This document shows positions 53,826 through 63,054 of a stretch of 64,000 bases of DNA, in pieces (position 1 is the first letter of the stretch; every line of letters starts with the position of its first letter). The translations under genes were made by a program, and so were the position numbers. Source of the DNA: Elgaria multicarinata webbii (Eukaryota; Chordata; Lepidosauria; Squamata; Anguidae); contig NC_086172.1 of NCBI RefSeq assembly GCF_023053635.1, positions 126,951,681 through 127,015,680 of the forward strand, written 5' to 3'. The notes under the pieces are model-generated. The model had not been told where the DNA came from, did not search any database, and saw nothing but the letters and a program-made list of their open reading frames with translations.

Positions 53826-53970
53826 CTGGGTCCATTCAGAAGACACCTTCAACCATGGCTTTAACCCTGGTGGTTAAGCCAGAAAGCCAGGCTGTGTTCA
53901 GAAGACACCTTAAACCATGGCTTTGACCAAGGTGAATAAGGCTTTTTGCTTTATTTGCCATGGTTAGAGC

Positions 53971-55184
53971 CAGTGGCGGACTGGGTCTATAAATATTGGT
54001 TGCCAGGAGACAAAGTGGATCCACCCACAACTATAAGGCTATGATTTACTTTTTATAAGAAATAAATAAAATTTTCAAAAAATACATAAGTGGGGGGGGG
54101 AAGGCACAATTAAAATTTTTGTGAAATGTATATTTTTTAGCAATTACATTGTACATATATTGTACATATCACTGGCAGTATACAGTAGATATTAAATGTA
54201 AATAGTTTGCTTCTACTGAACATTTTACACATTAACGTGTAGTTCAAAAGCATAAATAAATAAATATTTCATGCAGTCCACGTTTGAATTCACTAGATGA
54301 CTGTGCGAATCTGTCAATAATTGCTTCTGCATCCAATTCATCAAACAATTCCTTTTCAATGGATAGCAACATGTATGATTCCAAGTTTTCCTCAAACATT
54401 TCTTAGCCTTGTCTTTATGATCTTTAGCTTTGAAAATGTCCTCTCACATTGGACTTGAGTAACTGATAGCGTGCAGATGACTTTATAAAGTTCATAAAGG
54501 TTATCATATGCCTTGTCATGAAATCTGTTGGATGCCAGAATTTTTAGTACACACGATGGGCGAGTGCCACAAATTTTACACTTGTTGCAACTGGAATCCA
54601 TATTCTCACCATCATTAAGCAATAGCTTTAATACATCAAAGTTCGAAGCAAAAGAAAGCAATTCCAATATTACTTGATCTTTGCTGATTTGTGGAGACAG
54701 CTTAATAATACCGTCCAGTGCTTCATCTTCAAGGATGAAAAGTTTTAAACTTTGCTGGGTCCAAGCAGGATAAATCGGTATACAACTTTTTGTGTTGTAT
54801 AACGCGTGAATCTAGTGACTGGACAATGTGGTCCATTATTAGGTTAAACACATTTACTCGAAAATCAGCTAGAGAATCTGAGAATTTCCTTCATCATCTA
54901 TAACCTCATCTGCCATTCTTTTCTTCTTCCTCTGCCTCTTAAATGGTAATGCTGTTTCCAAAGAGTCAATTTCCAATGTTTGATTTTCATCCATATTTAA
55001 CTGTGAAATCTTGTCATTACATTTATTTACAAATTCCAGTGCCTTGCTGTGAACATTATAAAACGTTCTTGTCTGTTCCTTCATTTTTAACATTTTTAAC
55101 ATATTGACTAATGTTTAAGGGGGCCCACTTTAAGGGCCCCCACTTGCCATCAGGCAAGCTGACACCCTGGCCAGTCCGCCACTG
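53971..55184 (-). mobile_element. hAT transposon remnant with transposase tail and perfect TSD
   Basis: The ends are a perfect 14-bp inverted repeat, CAGTGGCGGACTGG and CCAGTCCGCCACTG. GTTAGAGC is duplicated at 53963-53970 and 55185-55192. At 1,214 bp it is an internally deleted copy. On the minus strand 55102-54869 encodes a basic stretch FKRQRKKKRMADEVIDDEG, like hAT transposases of the DUF4371/ZMYM1-related type. 54667-54392 encodes the C-terminal dimerisation region with YELYKVICTLSVTQVQCERT, FSKLKIIKTRLRNV. The N-terminal zinc finger and most of the catalytic core are absent, and frames are interrupted between the two blocks. Confidence 0.9.
54392..55102 (-). pseudogene. hAT transposase, C-terminal remnant
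   Basis: Transcribed from right to left inside the element above. In intact hAT proteins the C-terminal TLSVTQVQCERTFSKLK segment lies in the dimerisation domain next to the last catalytic residue. Here CxxC-like NKCKICGTRPSC precedes it by about 30 residues. The two ORFs (77 and 91 codons) are separated by about 200 bp with stops, so no functional enzyme can be made. The flanking TSD and terminal repeats show it is a transposon gene and not a host gene. Confidence 0.8.
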
Positions 55185-55289
55185 GTTAGAGCCATGGTTT
55201 AAGGTGTCTTCTGAACACAGCCTGGCTTTGTGGCTTAACCACAGTGGTTAAAGCCATGGTTTAAGGTGTTTTCTGAACAGGGCCACTGC

Positions 55290-56020
55290 CACATTTTTGT
55301 AACCAAAGTTCTCAATTTGGAAATGCTGCCTCAGTTATAAAACCTTTTAACTGCTGTCACTAGAATAAACCCTTTCTATATAAAAGCAACTTAAGTAGCC
55401 AGGTTCCTATGGGTCTGACATTACTACTAGAAACCACTTTTCAAAAACAAACAAAAAACATAAAAAAGATATTCATTAACAGAAATTATTTACAAATAAA
55501 GTGTCACTCTTCAAATAATAAACTGAGATTGCTTAAAGGGTCTTAAATTAAATATGGTTGTTTACCATTCCTAAACTGAATTTCTGCAGTTAAATAAAAT
55601 CTTGATAGCTTTTCCTTCAGATCAGATTTCCCTAAGCTTCATGCCACAAACAAGAACAGGTTTAGGAATTTTCCTAGACTTCCTTACAAATAGGAATAGA
55701 TGCTGTTCATCAGTCTTCCTCTACCTCCAGTTCTTGCTGCTTCTTTTGGCTTCTAGGATGATTCAGGGACAATTTGTTGAAGTACTTTGTCAAACATTAA
55801 GTAGGAATCTAAAATATGATATAAATTGGTTTGCTCATAAAATTATGTCTGCTATATTAAATTGGAAAGCATATTTTATTCAGACAATATTTGCAAATTT
55901 ACTAAACTCATACTAAATTAGTTTACTTTTAAATTTTTTTAATTATAGTGATAATTTTATGAGTTACACATAATATAACTTTCAGACTATTTAGACTAAA
56001 TATTCAGATATTTAGGAACA
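55290..56020. other. AT-rich DNA, no gene recognised
   Basis: Includes the 104-codon frame at 55602-55916 (MIAFPSDQISLSF start). It looks hydrophobic and AT-driven. I do not recognise it, and no repeat end or splice context supports it. Confidence 0.3.
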
Positions 56021-56026
56021 TAACGC

Positions 56027-56160
56027 AGCTCTCCCAACCTGGTGTCCTCTAGATGTTTTGGACTACGATGCCCAGCATTCCTGACCATTAGCCATACTGC
56101 CTGAGGCTGATCGGAACTGAAGTCCAAAATATCTGGAGAGCACTAGGTTGGAGAAGGCTG
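56027..56160. repeat. P1 MITE copy
   Basis: CTCTCCCAACCTGGTGTCCT and GAGCACTAGGTTGGAGAAGG are the ends. TTTTGGACTACGATGCCCAG is the inner arm. Confidence 0.75.
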
Positions 56161-56343
56161 TTACAAAGCAACATAGTGACTTCAGTTCTGTAAAGAGCGT
56201 GTAAAAAAAAAAGAAGAAAACATTGCTTATTTTTGAATTTCCCCCAACATTTCCATTTTTCCCACCCAAAAAGCCAGGGGGGGGAAAAATGTTTTTCTTC
56301 CATGGTGTCAACATTTCTGGACATTTTACATCTCTATTCTAAA

Positions 56344-56941
56344 CAGGGTGGGTAAAAATCAATGTGTGTGTTTTTTAAAAAAATATGGATTTTTTAAATT
56401 TAAACTGGATTTTTTAAATTTAAATCAGATTTTTTTAATAAAATACTTTTTGAGGGAAAATCTATCTAAAGATAGTTTTCTATTTAAGATACGTTATAGT
56501 CCAAAGGTTATTCATCATGAAATAAGGGTTAATTTTTAATTATGTAGCATGAGGCTGTATATTCATGCAATGTTTAATTTTTTTGCCAAATGAATTCCAT
56601 TAATCCATTCACAATGTTATGCTCTTCCAGAGGTTTCTGTAAGATTGTTGGGCAGTTTTTCTATCTAGAAGTTATTATCACAGATGCTTGGTTTTACAGT
56701 TCTCAAAACTGTGGATTTGTGTCTGCAGCGATCGCAGTCCCATTGTTCCTTTGCAAATCTATGTAAACAGAATCAACCCCTTACCTCTTAAGTGCTAAGT
56801 TTAAAAAAAAATCAATGAATAGAGTGCCCTTTTGGGGGTGGGGGGAAGTCGCATGATTAAATTGAGTCTTTCTGAGTTGTGATTTAAATTGTGATTTAAA
56901 TCATGATTTAAATCAAATTGATTTAAATCAAATCCACGCTA
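56344..56941. mobile_element. AT-rich hAT-type element with perfect TSD
   Basis: The left end CAGGGTGGGTAAAAATCAAT and the right end GATTTAAATCAAATCCACGC plus TA are imperfect inverted repeats; both fit YARNG (CAGGG and TAGCG). ATTCTAAA is duplicated at 56336-56343 and 56942-56949. The interior is rich in GATTTAAATC palindromes. I recall closely similar repeats from lizards and turtles. It is non-coding at 598 bp. Confidence 0.85.
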
Positions 56942-56949
56942 ATTCTAAA

Positions 56950-57680
56950 CATGCGTAGTCTGTATCTAAAAAAAATTCTGCTTATGCATTGCATTGGTTG
57001 GATTGACACTTTCCTTGCCTAATCCAGTGCTGCTTCCCTCCTCCTCACTCTGGCTCCCATGAGTGGAGGGCTTGGCAGTGCTTTCCTAAAAAAAATTAGT
57101 CTCTGTAGCCACTTCCTTTATCGCCACAACTGGTACTTCAGCTCTGGCTTTGAAGAGGCATCACATTATTCCAAACTATAGCTTCTGAGATGCTGTAGTT
57201 TGGAATAACATAATGCCTTTGATATCAGCAAAAATTTGTTTACGTGGAATGAGAGTTTGCTTTGAGGGAGAACACTAGTCTAAGCCTACATGGTTGAGTT
57301 CATTATTTTCCAAGCAAATAATGAACTCACTCGTGGTAAATTCATCCATCAATAATGTTTTTTGAACTCATTCAAATATGTTTCATGTAGATTAATTCAA
57401 GCTCTTACAATTTTACACCTGTAAAATGAATATGATAAATATTTAAGTTGAGAAAAGTTATATTTTAACATGCTATTTGCCTGTGCTAATGCTATGTCTT
57501 TCGGATCTGTCCATCACATTTACCCACTTAGAGGACACAATGAATTTCACTCTCCCCAAAACTAGAAAACACAATTTTTAGCTCTTTTCAGGCTTGTTTT
57601 TGTCTCCCTCAACAGGGAGGAATGGCAGGTATAATAGCATTATATAAATCTGTGGCATGACTGCATACACAATACTGGGC
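56950..57680. other. No gene recognised
   Basis: Unique-looking. ATTCCAAACTATAGC and TTGGAATAACATAATGCC (57170-57215) and CATTATTTTCCAAGC / CAAATAATGAACTCACTC (57300-57330) are short imperfect palindromes. Confidence 0.35.
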
Positions 57681-57685
57681 GTGTT

Positions 57686-57800
57686 TGGACAATAGTCAAC
57701 CCTGAGTTAATACTCAACTCTACAGTTCACTAGGGGGTACTCCCCACTCGAAAATATAATAATTGACAGTGAGTGGACTATTAACACATGGTTGACTATT
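57686..57800. repeat. Palindromic MITE-like repeat
   Basis: GGACAATAGTCAACCCTGAG and ACATGGTTGACTATTGTAGC are inverted, around a centre with GTTCACTAGGGGGTACTCC. Confidence 0.55.
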
Positions 57801-57930
57801 GTAGCTGACCTTACCCAACCCCTCTCTGCCCTCCCACCGAATGGTGGTGCTGGTTCCCATTAGAATTCCTCTTCGTGCTGGGTCACCCCACTGTCAGTAC
57901 CTGGTGATATACCTGCCCCATTGTGCAGCT

Positions 57931-58054
57931 GTGCTTCCCAGGACATGCACGTCCCACCCCTGGGTAGGGCGCCACAATCGGCAGCTCCCCACGTGCTTCC
58001 CGGGATATGCACATGCCATCCCTGGGTGGGGTGGGGCAGTACGGTCAGCGGCTT
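57931..58054. repeat. 62-bp tandem duplication
   Basis: Units begin GTGCTTCCCAGGACATGCAC (57931) and GTGCTTCCCGGGATATGCAC (57993) and share CCCTGGGTRGGG and CGGCAGC/CAGCGGC. They are diverged. Confidence 0.65.
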
Positions 58055-58142
58055 CCCTCCCATTCCCGTGCAAAGGATTTCTCTCCTAAGGCTACAGGAG
58101 AGATGCTCTGCAAAGCAGGGCGGCTGCAAGCATCTCTTGCGT

Positions 58143-58200
58143 AGCTTTAACCATCAGGGATTTCAGGGGATAGCTATAACCGTCAAGGATTTCAGGGGAT
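58143..58200. repeat. 29-bp tandem duplication
   Basis: AGCTTTAACCATCAGGG plus ATTTCAGGGGAT is followed immediately by AGCTATAACCGTCAAGG plus ATTTCAGGGGAT. Confidence 0.8.
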
Positions 58201-58227
58201 AGGTGGTAGAAGGATCTGTCCTGTCCC

Positions 58228-58487
58228 TTGATGGAATAATGGGCTCAAGTTACAGGAAGCCAGATTCTGGTTGAATATCAGGAAAAAACTTCCTGATTGT
58301 TAGAGCAGTATGACAATGGAACCAATTACCTAGGGAGGTAATAGGTTCTCTCACACTAGAGGCATTCAAGAGGCAGCTGGACAGCCATCTGTCAGGGATG
58401 CTTTAATATGGATTCCTGCATTGAGCAGGGGGTTGGACTCGATGGCCTTATAGGCCCCTTCCAACTCTACTATTCTGTGATTCTAAG
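58228..58487 (+). mobile_element. CR1 LINE 3' end
   Basis: AATAATGGGCTCAAGTTACA, GTTAGAGCAGTATGACAATG, CATTCAAGAGGCAGCTGGAC, GATTCCTGCATTGAGCAGGG and CTACTATTCTGTGATTCTAA. Only the last 70-odd codons and the UTR remain. Confidence 0.9.
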
Positions 58488-58489
58488 CT

Positions 58490-59115
58490 ACCCTGCTGCT
58501 CTTAGACATGATGAAAGACATTGTGTCTTCATCAATGTTGAAGTACGATTCAACTGCCAATCTGGTCAACTTCTGTACATGGAATAGGGAGAGGCACCAT
58601 TTTGTCCTTTACCTCAGGCAGCAAAATGTCTTGGCCTTGGTACTAGTTCAAGTTCAGTTTGACTCGCTGCTTCAAGTGGTGATGGCCCTGTTTGGTGGGG
58701 AAAGAAATGCATATTACTGACAACAAATATATATTGCAGTTTAATCTCTGAAACACAAGGGCTCCCTGGAAGGAAGTTGATCCCATGCAAGCAATAGGCA
58801 ACTGTGCATTTGTTGGCCTGTAAATTGATCGGTAGTAATCTAATAAAGCTAATATTCACAGTGTCATGCTGTTTTCTTAAGAAATCCTCTCAAGAATGTC
58901 TGAATCACCGCATCAGCCAATGTTCAAGCCCTGTTTTAAAGCGACAAGTTGTCATGTCAGATAAAAAATTGCAACAATGGTTGGGAATTAGGAATGTGCC
59001 TTTCCAGTGGAATATTTCATTTTATTCAGTCAAGGATAAGCATCATTACAGAGCTTTATGTTGTAACTGATGATCAGCATTCCCTTTGGGAAACAATTTT
59101 GCCTCAATAGCGTAG
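58490..59115. other. No gene recognised
   Basis: Unique-looking. The 70-codon frame at 58508-58720 and the 88-codon frame at 58804-59070 have no recognisable content. Confidence 0.35.
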
Positions 59116-59119
59116 ATCT

Positions 59120-59120
<1 letters not shown>

Positions 59121-59183
<63 letters not shown>
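59121..59183. repeat. Compound microsatellite (CT)n(GT)n(GA)n
   Basis: A run of CT units passes to GT units and then to GA units. Confidence 0.9.
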
Positions 59184-59184
<1 letters not shown>

Positions 59185-59472
59185 ATTTCAAGGGGGGAAA
59201 TGCATAAGAACTAGCCATTTGTCTTGTTACCTAAAGTCATAATGATCTGCGTAAGCATCTCCTTAGCAACAGAATTGGATGTCATAAATAGAAGATTAAG
59301 GGATAAGATGAAAGATAAGCCACAGGTTTTACACAGAATTGATTATTGGTAAACAGTATAGTGTCCTAGGAGTGTCTTGTGCTTTATAGAGAATGGGGAT
59401 TTATTTAAGAACTAGACCCTAAGTGGGCACCTGTACCCTAGTACCCATCTCACCTACAACACCTTCCCCCTT

Positions 59473-59645
59473 CAGTTCAGTGGTAGAGCCAGTGGAGGCT
59501 GGTGGTGCTCTGCACCTTAGAAAGTTCCTTTAGAGTTTGGACTGAAACCTGGAGTGAATTCACCACCCCACTGACATTGGAGCCATCCGCCTCCATGGGT
59601 GGGGGCTAGAAAAGACCCCTGTCTGAAACTCCAGGGAGCCACTGT
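59473..59645 (+). mobile_element. SINE2 interrupted by H2
   Basis: TTCAGTTCAGTGGTAGAGC (59471-59489) is the SINE2 head. After an H2 MITE at 59490-59598 the SINE resumes at a later point with GGGGGCTAGAAAAGACCCCT, GTCTGAAACTCCAGGGAGCC. The part of SINE2 with the CTTTGCATGCAGAAGG box and B box is gone. Confidence 0.6.
59490..59598. mobile_element. H2 hAT-type MITE inside SINE2
   Basis: CAGTGGAGGCTGGTGGTGCT and GAGCCATCCGCCTCCATGG are inverted ends; the centre is shortened to 109 bp. Confidence 0.7.
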
Positions 59646-59660
59646 CTATCACAGTAGATT

Positions 59661-59730
59661 AGCCTTCCCTAATCTGGTGTCCTCCAGATGTTTTGGAAAA
59701 CAATTCCCAGTACCCGGCAGCAGCTCCATT
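59661..59730. repeat. P1 MITE left half
   Basis: GCCTTCCCTAATCTGGTGTC and CTCCAGATGTTTTGGAAAAC, then AATTCCCAGTACC. Confidence 0.6.
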
Positions 59731-59954
59731 GATACAAATGGGGTAAATGGCCACCAATCATGCAGAACGTCCACAGTGGCAAGAGTGTTGCTGAACTGGC
59801 GGTCACTGTTGTCGGCAGACTCTGTGGTTGCCACCATTATTATTTTTCTAGTGAAACAATGAGAAAACCCCCACAGAGTTCCCACCAAATGACACGGGAA
59901 CCACTATGGAAGCCCACTAACCATCCTTCAGAATGTGAATAGTAGGTGTGAGTA

Positions 59955-60240
59955 CTATGCCCATTGTGGGGTGGGAATTCCTTCACTCCACGACACGCTA
60001 ACCCACCATGCATCGTGTTTTTGAGTAATGCATGGTGGGTTAGCGAGTTGTCTGAACAGGTCCTGTGGGTTCTTAAGGTGGCTTGTTTGAGGAAAATCAG
60101 CACACTGCATGGTTAAAAAGCCATCCTGTGAAAAATATCCTGAATGCTAACCCATGATTCAACAAACAACCTACAGTTCAACAACAAGCCACACTCAACC
60201 ATTGAGTGCAGGTTAGTGTGCTGTGCGAACCCAGTCTCTC
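59955..60240. repeat. Palindromic MITE with perfect 18-bp hairpin
   Basis: CGCTAACCCACCATGCAT (59996-60013) is mirrored exactly at 60028-60045 with a 14-base loop. GTTGTCTGAACAGGTCC follows. A second palindromic region with AACCCATGATTCAAC and GGTTAGTGTGCTGTGCGAAC runs to about 60240. It resembles the element hosting the hAT at 53971 in its TCTGAACAG end. Confidence 0.6.
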
Positions 60241-60519
60241 CCAGTGTGTGGTTGTTGTCTCTGTGGGGGTCATTCCCCCCAACCTTTGATCAATACGTAA
60301 TTAGTGCTGAAAGAGTTCATCATCCTATCAGCACTGTGCATGCATGTGCTCCAATCTCCCCTGTTTACTAGGTGTACTGCCAAGCTTCTGCTTTGTATCC
60401 CTTTCCAATCCCAATCATGTCCCTGTTTTTGCCTTCTGGGGATGCCATCTTAAAATGTTGTTCATGCGAGTCACTAGACTTGTCATTCTTCCTCAAGGTC
60501 TCTGGAAATTAAATCTCTG

Positions 60520-60610
60520 AGGTTGCAATCGTATACATACTTGTTTAGGAGTCTGTCCCATGGAACTCAATAGGACTTATTTCTCAGTAGATCTGCATAG
60601 GACTGCCACT
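60520..60610. repeat. P3 MITE copy
   Basis: GTTGCAATCGTATACATACT, ATGGAACTCAATAGGACTTA and TCTCAGTAGATCTGCATAGG. Confidence 0.6.
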
Positions 60611-60989
60611 GGTGAATAATGCCTGTGTCTTTTCTAGGCTATGCGTGTAGGTAGTAAGGCACTGTGCAGCCTGCCATTTCAGATATTGCAGCGGAGGAAT
60701 ATTTTGACAATTCACTTCTCTCTTTAACCCCAATCATACCTTGAACACAAGGGAACAAACTCTGTCTTGGCTTTTACACTAGTGGTGATTGCAAAATCAG
60801 TGCATGTCGCCCAGGGCAGCAGGTGAAACGGAGCTTTTCCCAGTGTGGGCTGATGGAGGGCAGGGACAGAGGCGGATTTGGGGTCTGTGAAAAGCAAATC
60901 TCACCAGAGTGTCTCTATTCTCCGCTACTTTCCACGCTGTTCCCAATCCCCTGCTGGCTCCAGTGAAGCAGCTCTAGGAACTGGGGCCT

Positions 60990-61182
60990 GTGGGAAGAGA
61001 CAGTAGCTCAGTGGAAGGGCAGCTGCTCTGCATGCAGAAGGTCCAAGATTCAGGCCCCAGCATCTCCAGGGAGGGACAGGAAAGAATCCTGTGTGAAACC
61101 CTGGAGAGCTGCCTTCAGTCAGTGTTAGCGATGCAAGGCTAGATGGACCAGTGGTCTGACTCGGTATAAGGCAGCTTCCTAG
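60990..61182 (+). mobile_element. SINE2, tRNA-derived
   Basis: GACAGTAGCTCAGTGGAAGG, CTCTGCATGCAGAAGGTCC, GATTCAGGCCCCAGCATCTC, GAAACCCTGGAGAGCTGCC, AGGCTAGATGGACCAGTGGT and GGCAGCTTCCTAGGTTC. Confidence 0.9.
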
Positions 61183-61189
61183 GTTCTTA

Positions 61190-61825
61190 ACTGTACAGAC
61201 AGTATCCCTTTGTGTGGGTTGCTTGTGATGCAACAGGGAAAACTGATGGGAAAGCTTGCTTTTCACTCACACCTCACCCTTGCTAGATTGTGGTGATATC
61301 TGCTTATTACCCAACTATTTCCAAAGCGTAACATTATGCAGGATTTGACCTACGGTACTGTATGCAGAACAATTCCTTTTTTTCTTTTGCTACTGTTGAT
61401 CATGTATAGCACTTCTCCTACACTTTTCTGCTGAAAAGTCTGTCTCATTTTTACCTTATTGTAAAGGCTATATAGTGTTACCTAGTATCGTTTTTGTTGA
61501 TGCTCAAAGGTAGTGACTTGTCCAAGTCCATACAGGGTGTCAGTGACAGAAGTGGGGCTTTAGCCCAGGTCTCCCAGTAGAATTGCCCCAGGGTGGGTGG
61601 GTGGGTGAAGATGTTCCTAAAATCCCTGTTTCAGCGCAGCACTTTTTCTCTAAGACATCCCAAACTATTCCCCCCCCCCCCACACACACACTCTATCTAG
61701 ATAAGATAACGCTATCTGTACAGAGAAGCAGATATTACATCCCTGATCAGGAACCACAGGCATAAGTCAGATGCATACTTGAATCTTTTGTTCTCTGCAG
61801 TGCATTATTGTTTATCAGATGTGCA
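61190..61825. other. No gene recognised
   Basis: Unique-looking. Short (GGGT)n and (C)n/(AC)n runs occur near 61595 and 61670. Confidence 0.4.
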
Positions 61826-61830
61826 TCTTA

Positions 61831-61886
61831 ATTCTGGTGTAACTTGTCATGAGTAACAATTCTGGTGTAACTTGTCATGAGTAACA
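61831..61886. repeat. Perfect 28-bp tandem duplication
   Basis: ATTCTGGTGTAACTTGTCAT followed by GAGTAACA occurs twice with no difference. Confidence 0.95.
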
Positions 61887-61889
61887 ACA

Positions 61890-62510
61890 GTAGAGCTGGA
61901 TCAGTGCATTTCAATTTTATGATAAAATAATATTGTACACACACTTCCAAATTGGCCTCAATCCACCTCGGCCTGACTCGGACCCAATCTGGCCTACTTC
62001 AGGTCTGGATCTGAATTAAGTTTTGGACATCTGTAGTGGGTCAGACCCATTGCAAGTATCAGCAGCTGGCTGCCACTTCAAGGAAGAGCCATGCAAGCCC
62101 CCTGCTCTTTACCCAGATCTGTCGCGAGCATCCATAGCACCTGCCTCTTCAAGGGAGTCACCAGTTTCTTTTAAAATGGCAACTTGTCTAATTCCATCTA
62201 TCAAATCCTGTGTAAATGGTGCTGTAAGGCAGTCATTTATGGAACATTACAGGTATAAGTAGGCCATTTAAAATGGCTCATGCGCCTGTTGGGTGAGTCA
62301 GGGGGAGGTGAGTGAGGGCAGCTGCTCTGCAGGCGTCTGGGAAAGCTGGGCACAGAGCTGCCCCTCCAGATCAGTCTGAACCAATCTGAAGCAATTCGGA
62401 TTGATCCGACCTGCATCGGATCTGCTTTGGGTTCAGACTGATTCAGTCCGAATTGCCCCACTTCAGTTTGGAATTTGGATCCAGATCTGAAGTGGTGCAC
62501 AGCCCTTGTT
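61890..62510. repeat. Repeat-like region, possible hAT-type element
   Basis: GGTCTGGATCTGAATTAAG (62000), CAATCTGAAGCAATTCGGAT and GGATCCAGATCTGAAGTGGT, GCACAGCCCTTG (near 62500) are mutually inverted in part and recall squamate elements that end near GTGCACAGCCCT. The limits are uncertain. Confidence 0.35.
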
Positions 62511-62926
62511 TTTCGATCTGGAACTCATCATAAGTAATAATGGTGAAAAATCCAGAATCTAGATTGGAAATCCAGAATTCACCTGTATTAGAACTAGCCA
62601 ACTAAAAATTAGACCAGATCCTGCGTGTAAGCATGTTTAAAATGGAGTCTAGATTACAGACCCCAAAGCCACAAGATATGGTCTAATTTTTGAACTTTTC
62701 TGTTTCTTCCTCCATCCCCTGCCAATATACCATATAGCCTGATGAAGAGTTCTGGAGAGCTCAAAAGCTTGCACTTTTGTGGCATTTTGGTTGGTCCTAA
62801 GAAAGGAATTGCCTAACCGTGATTTTGGATTTATTATCCTGAATTTACTCATGAGCCAGCACAGCTATTGTTGTTGTTGTTATTGGTGAATGGTTCTATA
62901 CTGAACTAAGTATGAAGAGTTTCTTA

Positions 62927-63050
62927 CAGTGCAATCCTACGCATGTCTACTCAGATGTAAGTCTATTTTCGGTGGCAATATACACTTTCTGGTAAGACCC
63001 ATTAACTCAGTGGAACTTATTTCTGAGTAGACATGAATAGGATTACGCTG
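62927..63050. repeat. P3 palindromic MITE, best copy
   Basis: CAGTGCAATCCTACGCATGT and CTACTCAGATGTAAGTC are mirrored by GGAACTTATTTCTGAGTAGA and CATGAATAGGATTACGCTG. Both ends fit YARNG (CAGTG and CAGCG), but the flanks GTTTCTTA and TGCAAATA do not match, so no TSD supports hAT here. Confidence 0.7.
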
Positions 63051-63054
63051 TGCA

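Larger units (their letters stand above)
53828..55286. repeat. Palindromic MITE that hosts a hAT insertion
   Basis: The left arm (53828-53970) with ATTCAGAAGACACCTTCAAC, CATGGCTTTAACCCTGGTGG and GTGTTCAGAAGACACCTTAA is mirrored by the right arm (55185-55286) with TTAAGGTGTCTTCTGAACAC, TGGCTTAACCACAGTGGTTA and GGTGTTTTCTGAACAGGGCC. The element was split by the hAT element at 53971-55184. Confidence 0.7.
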
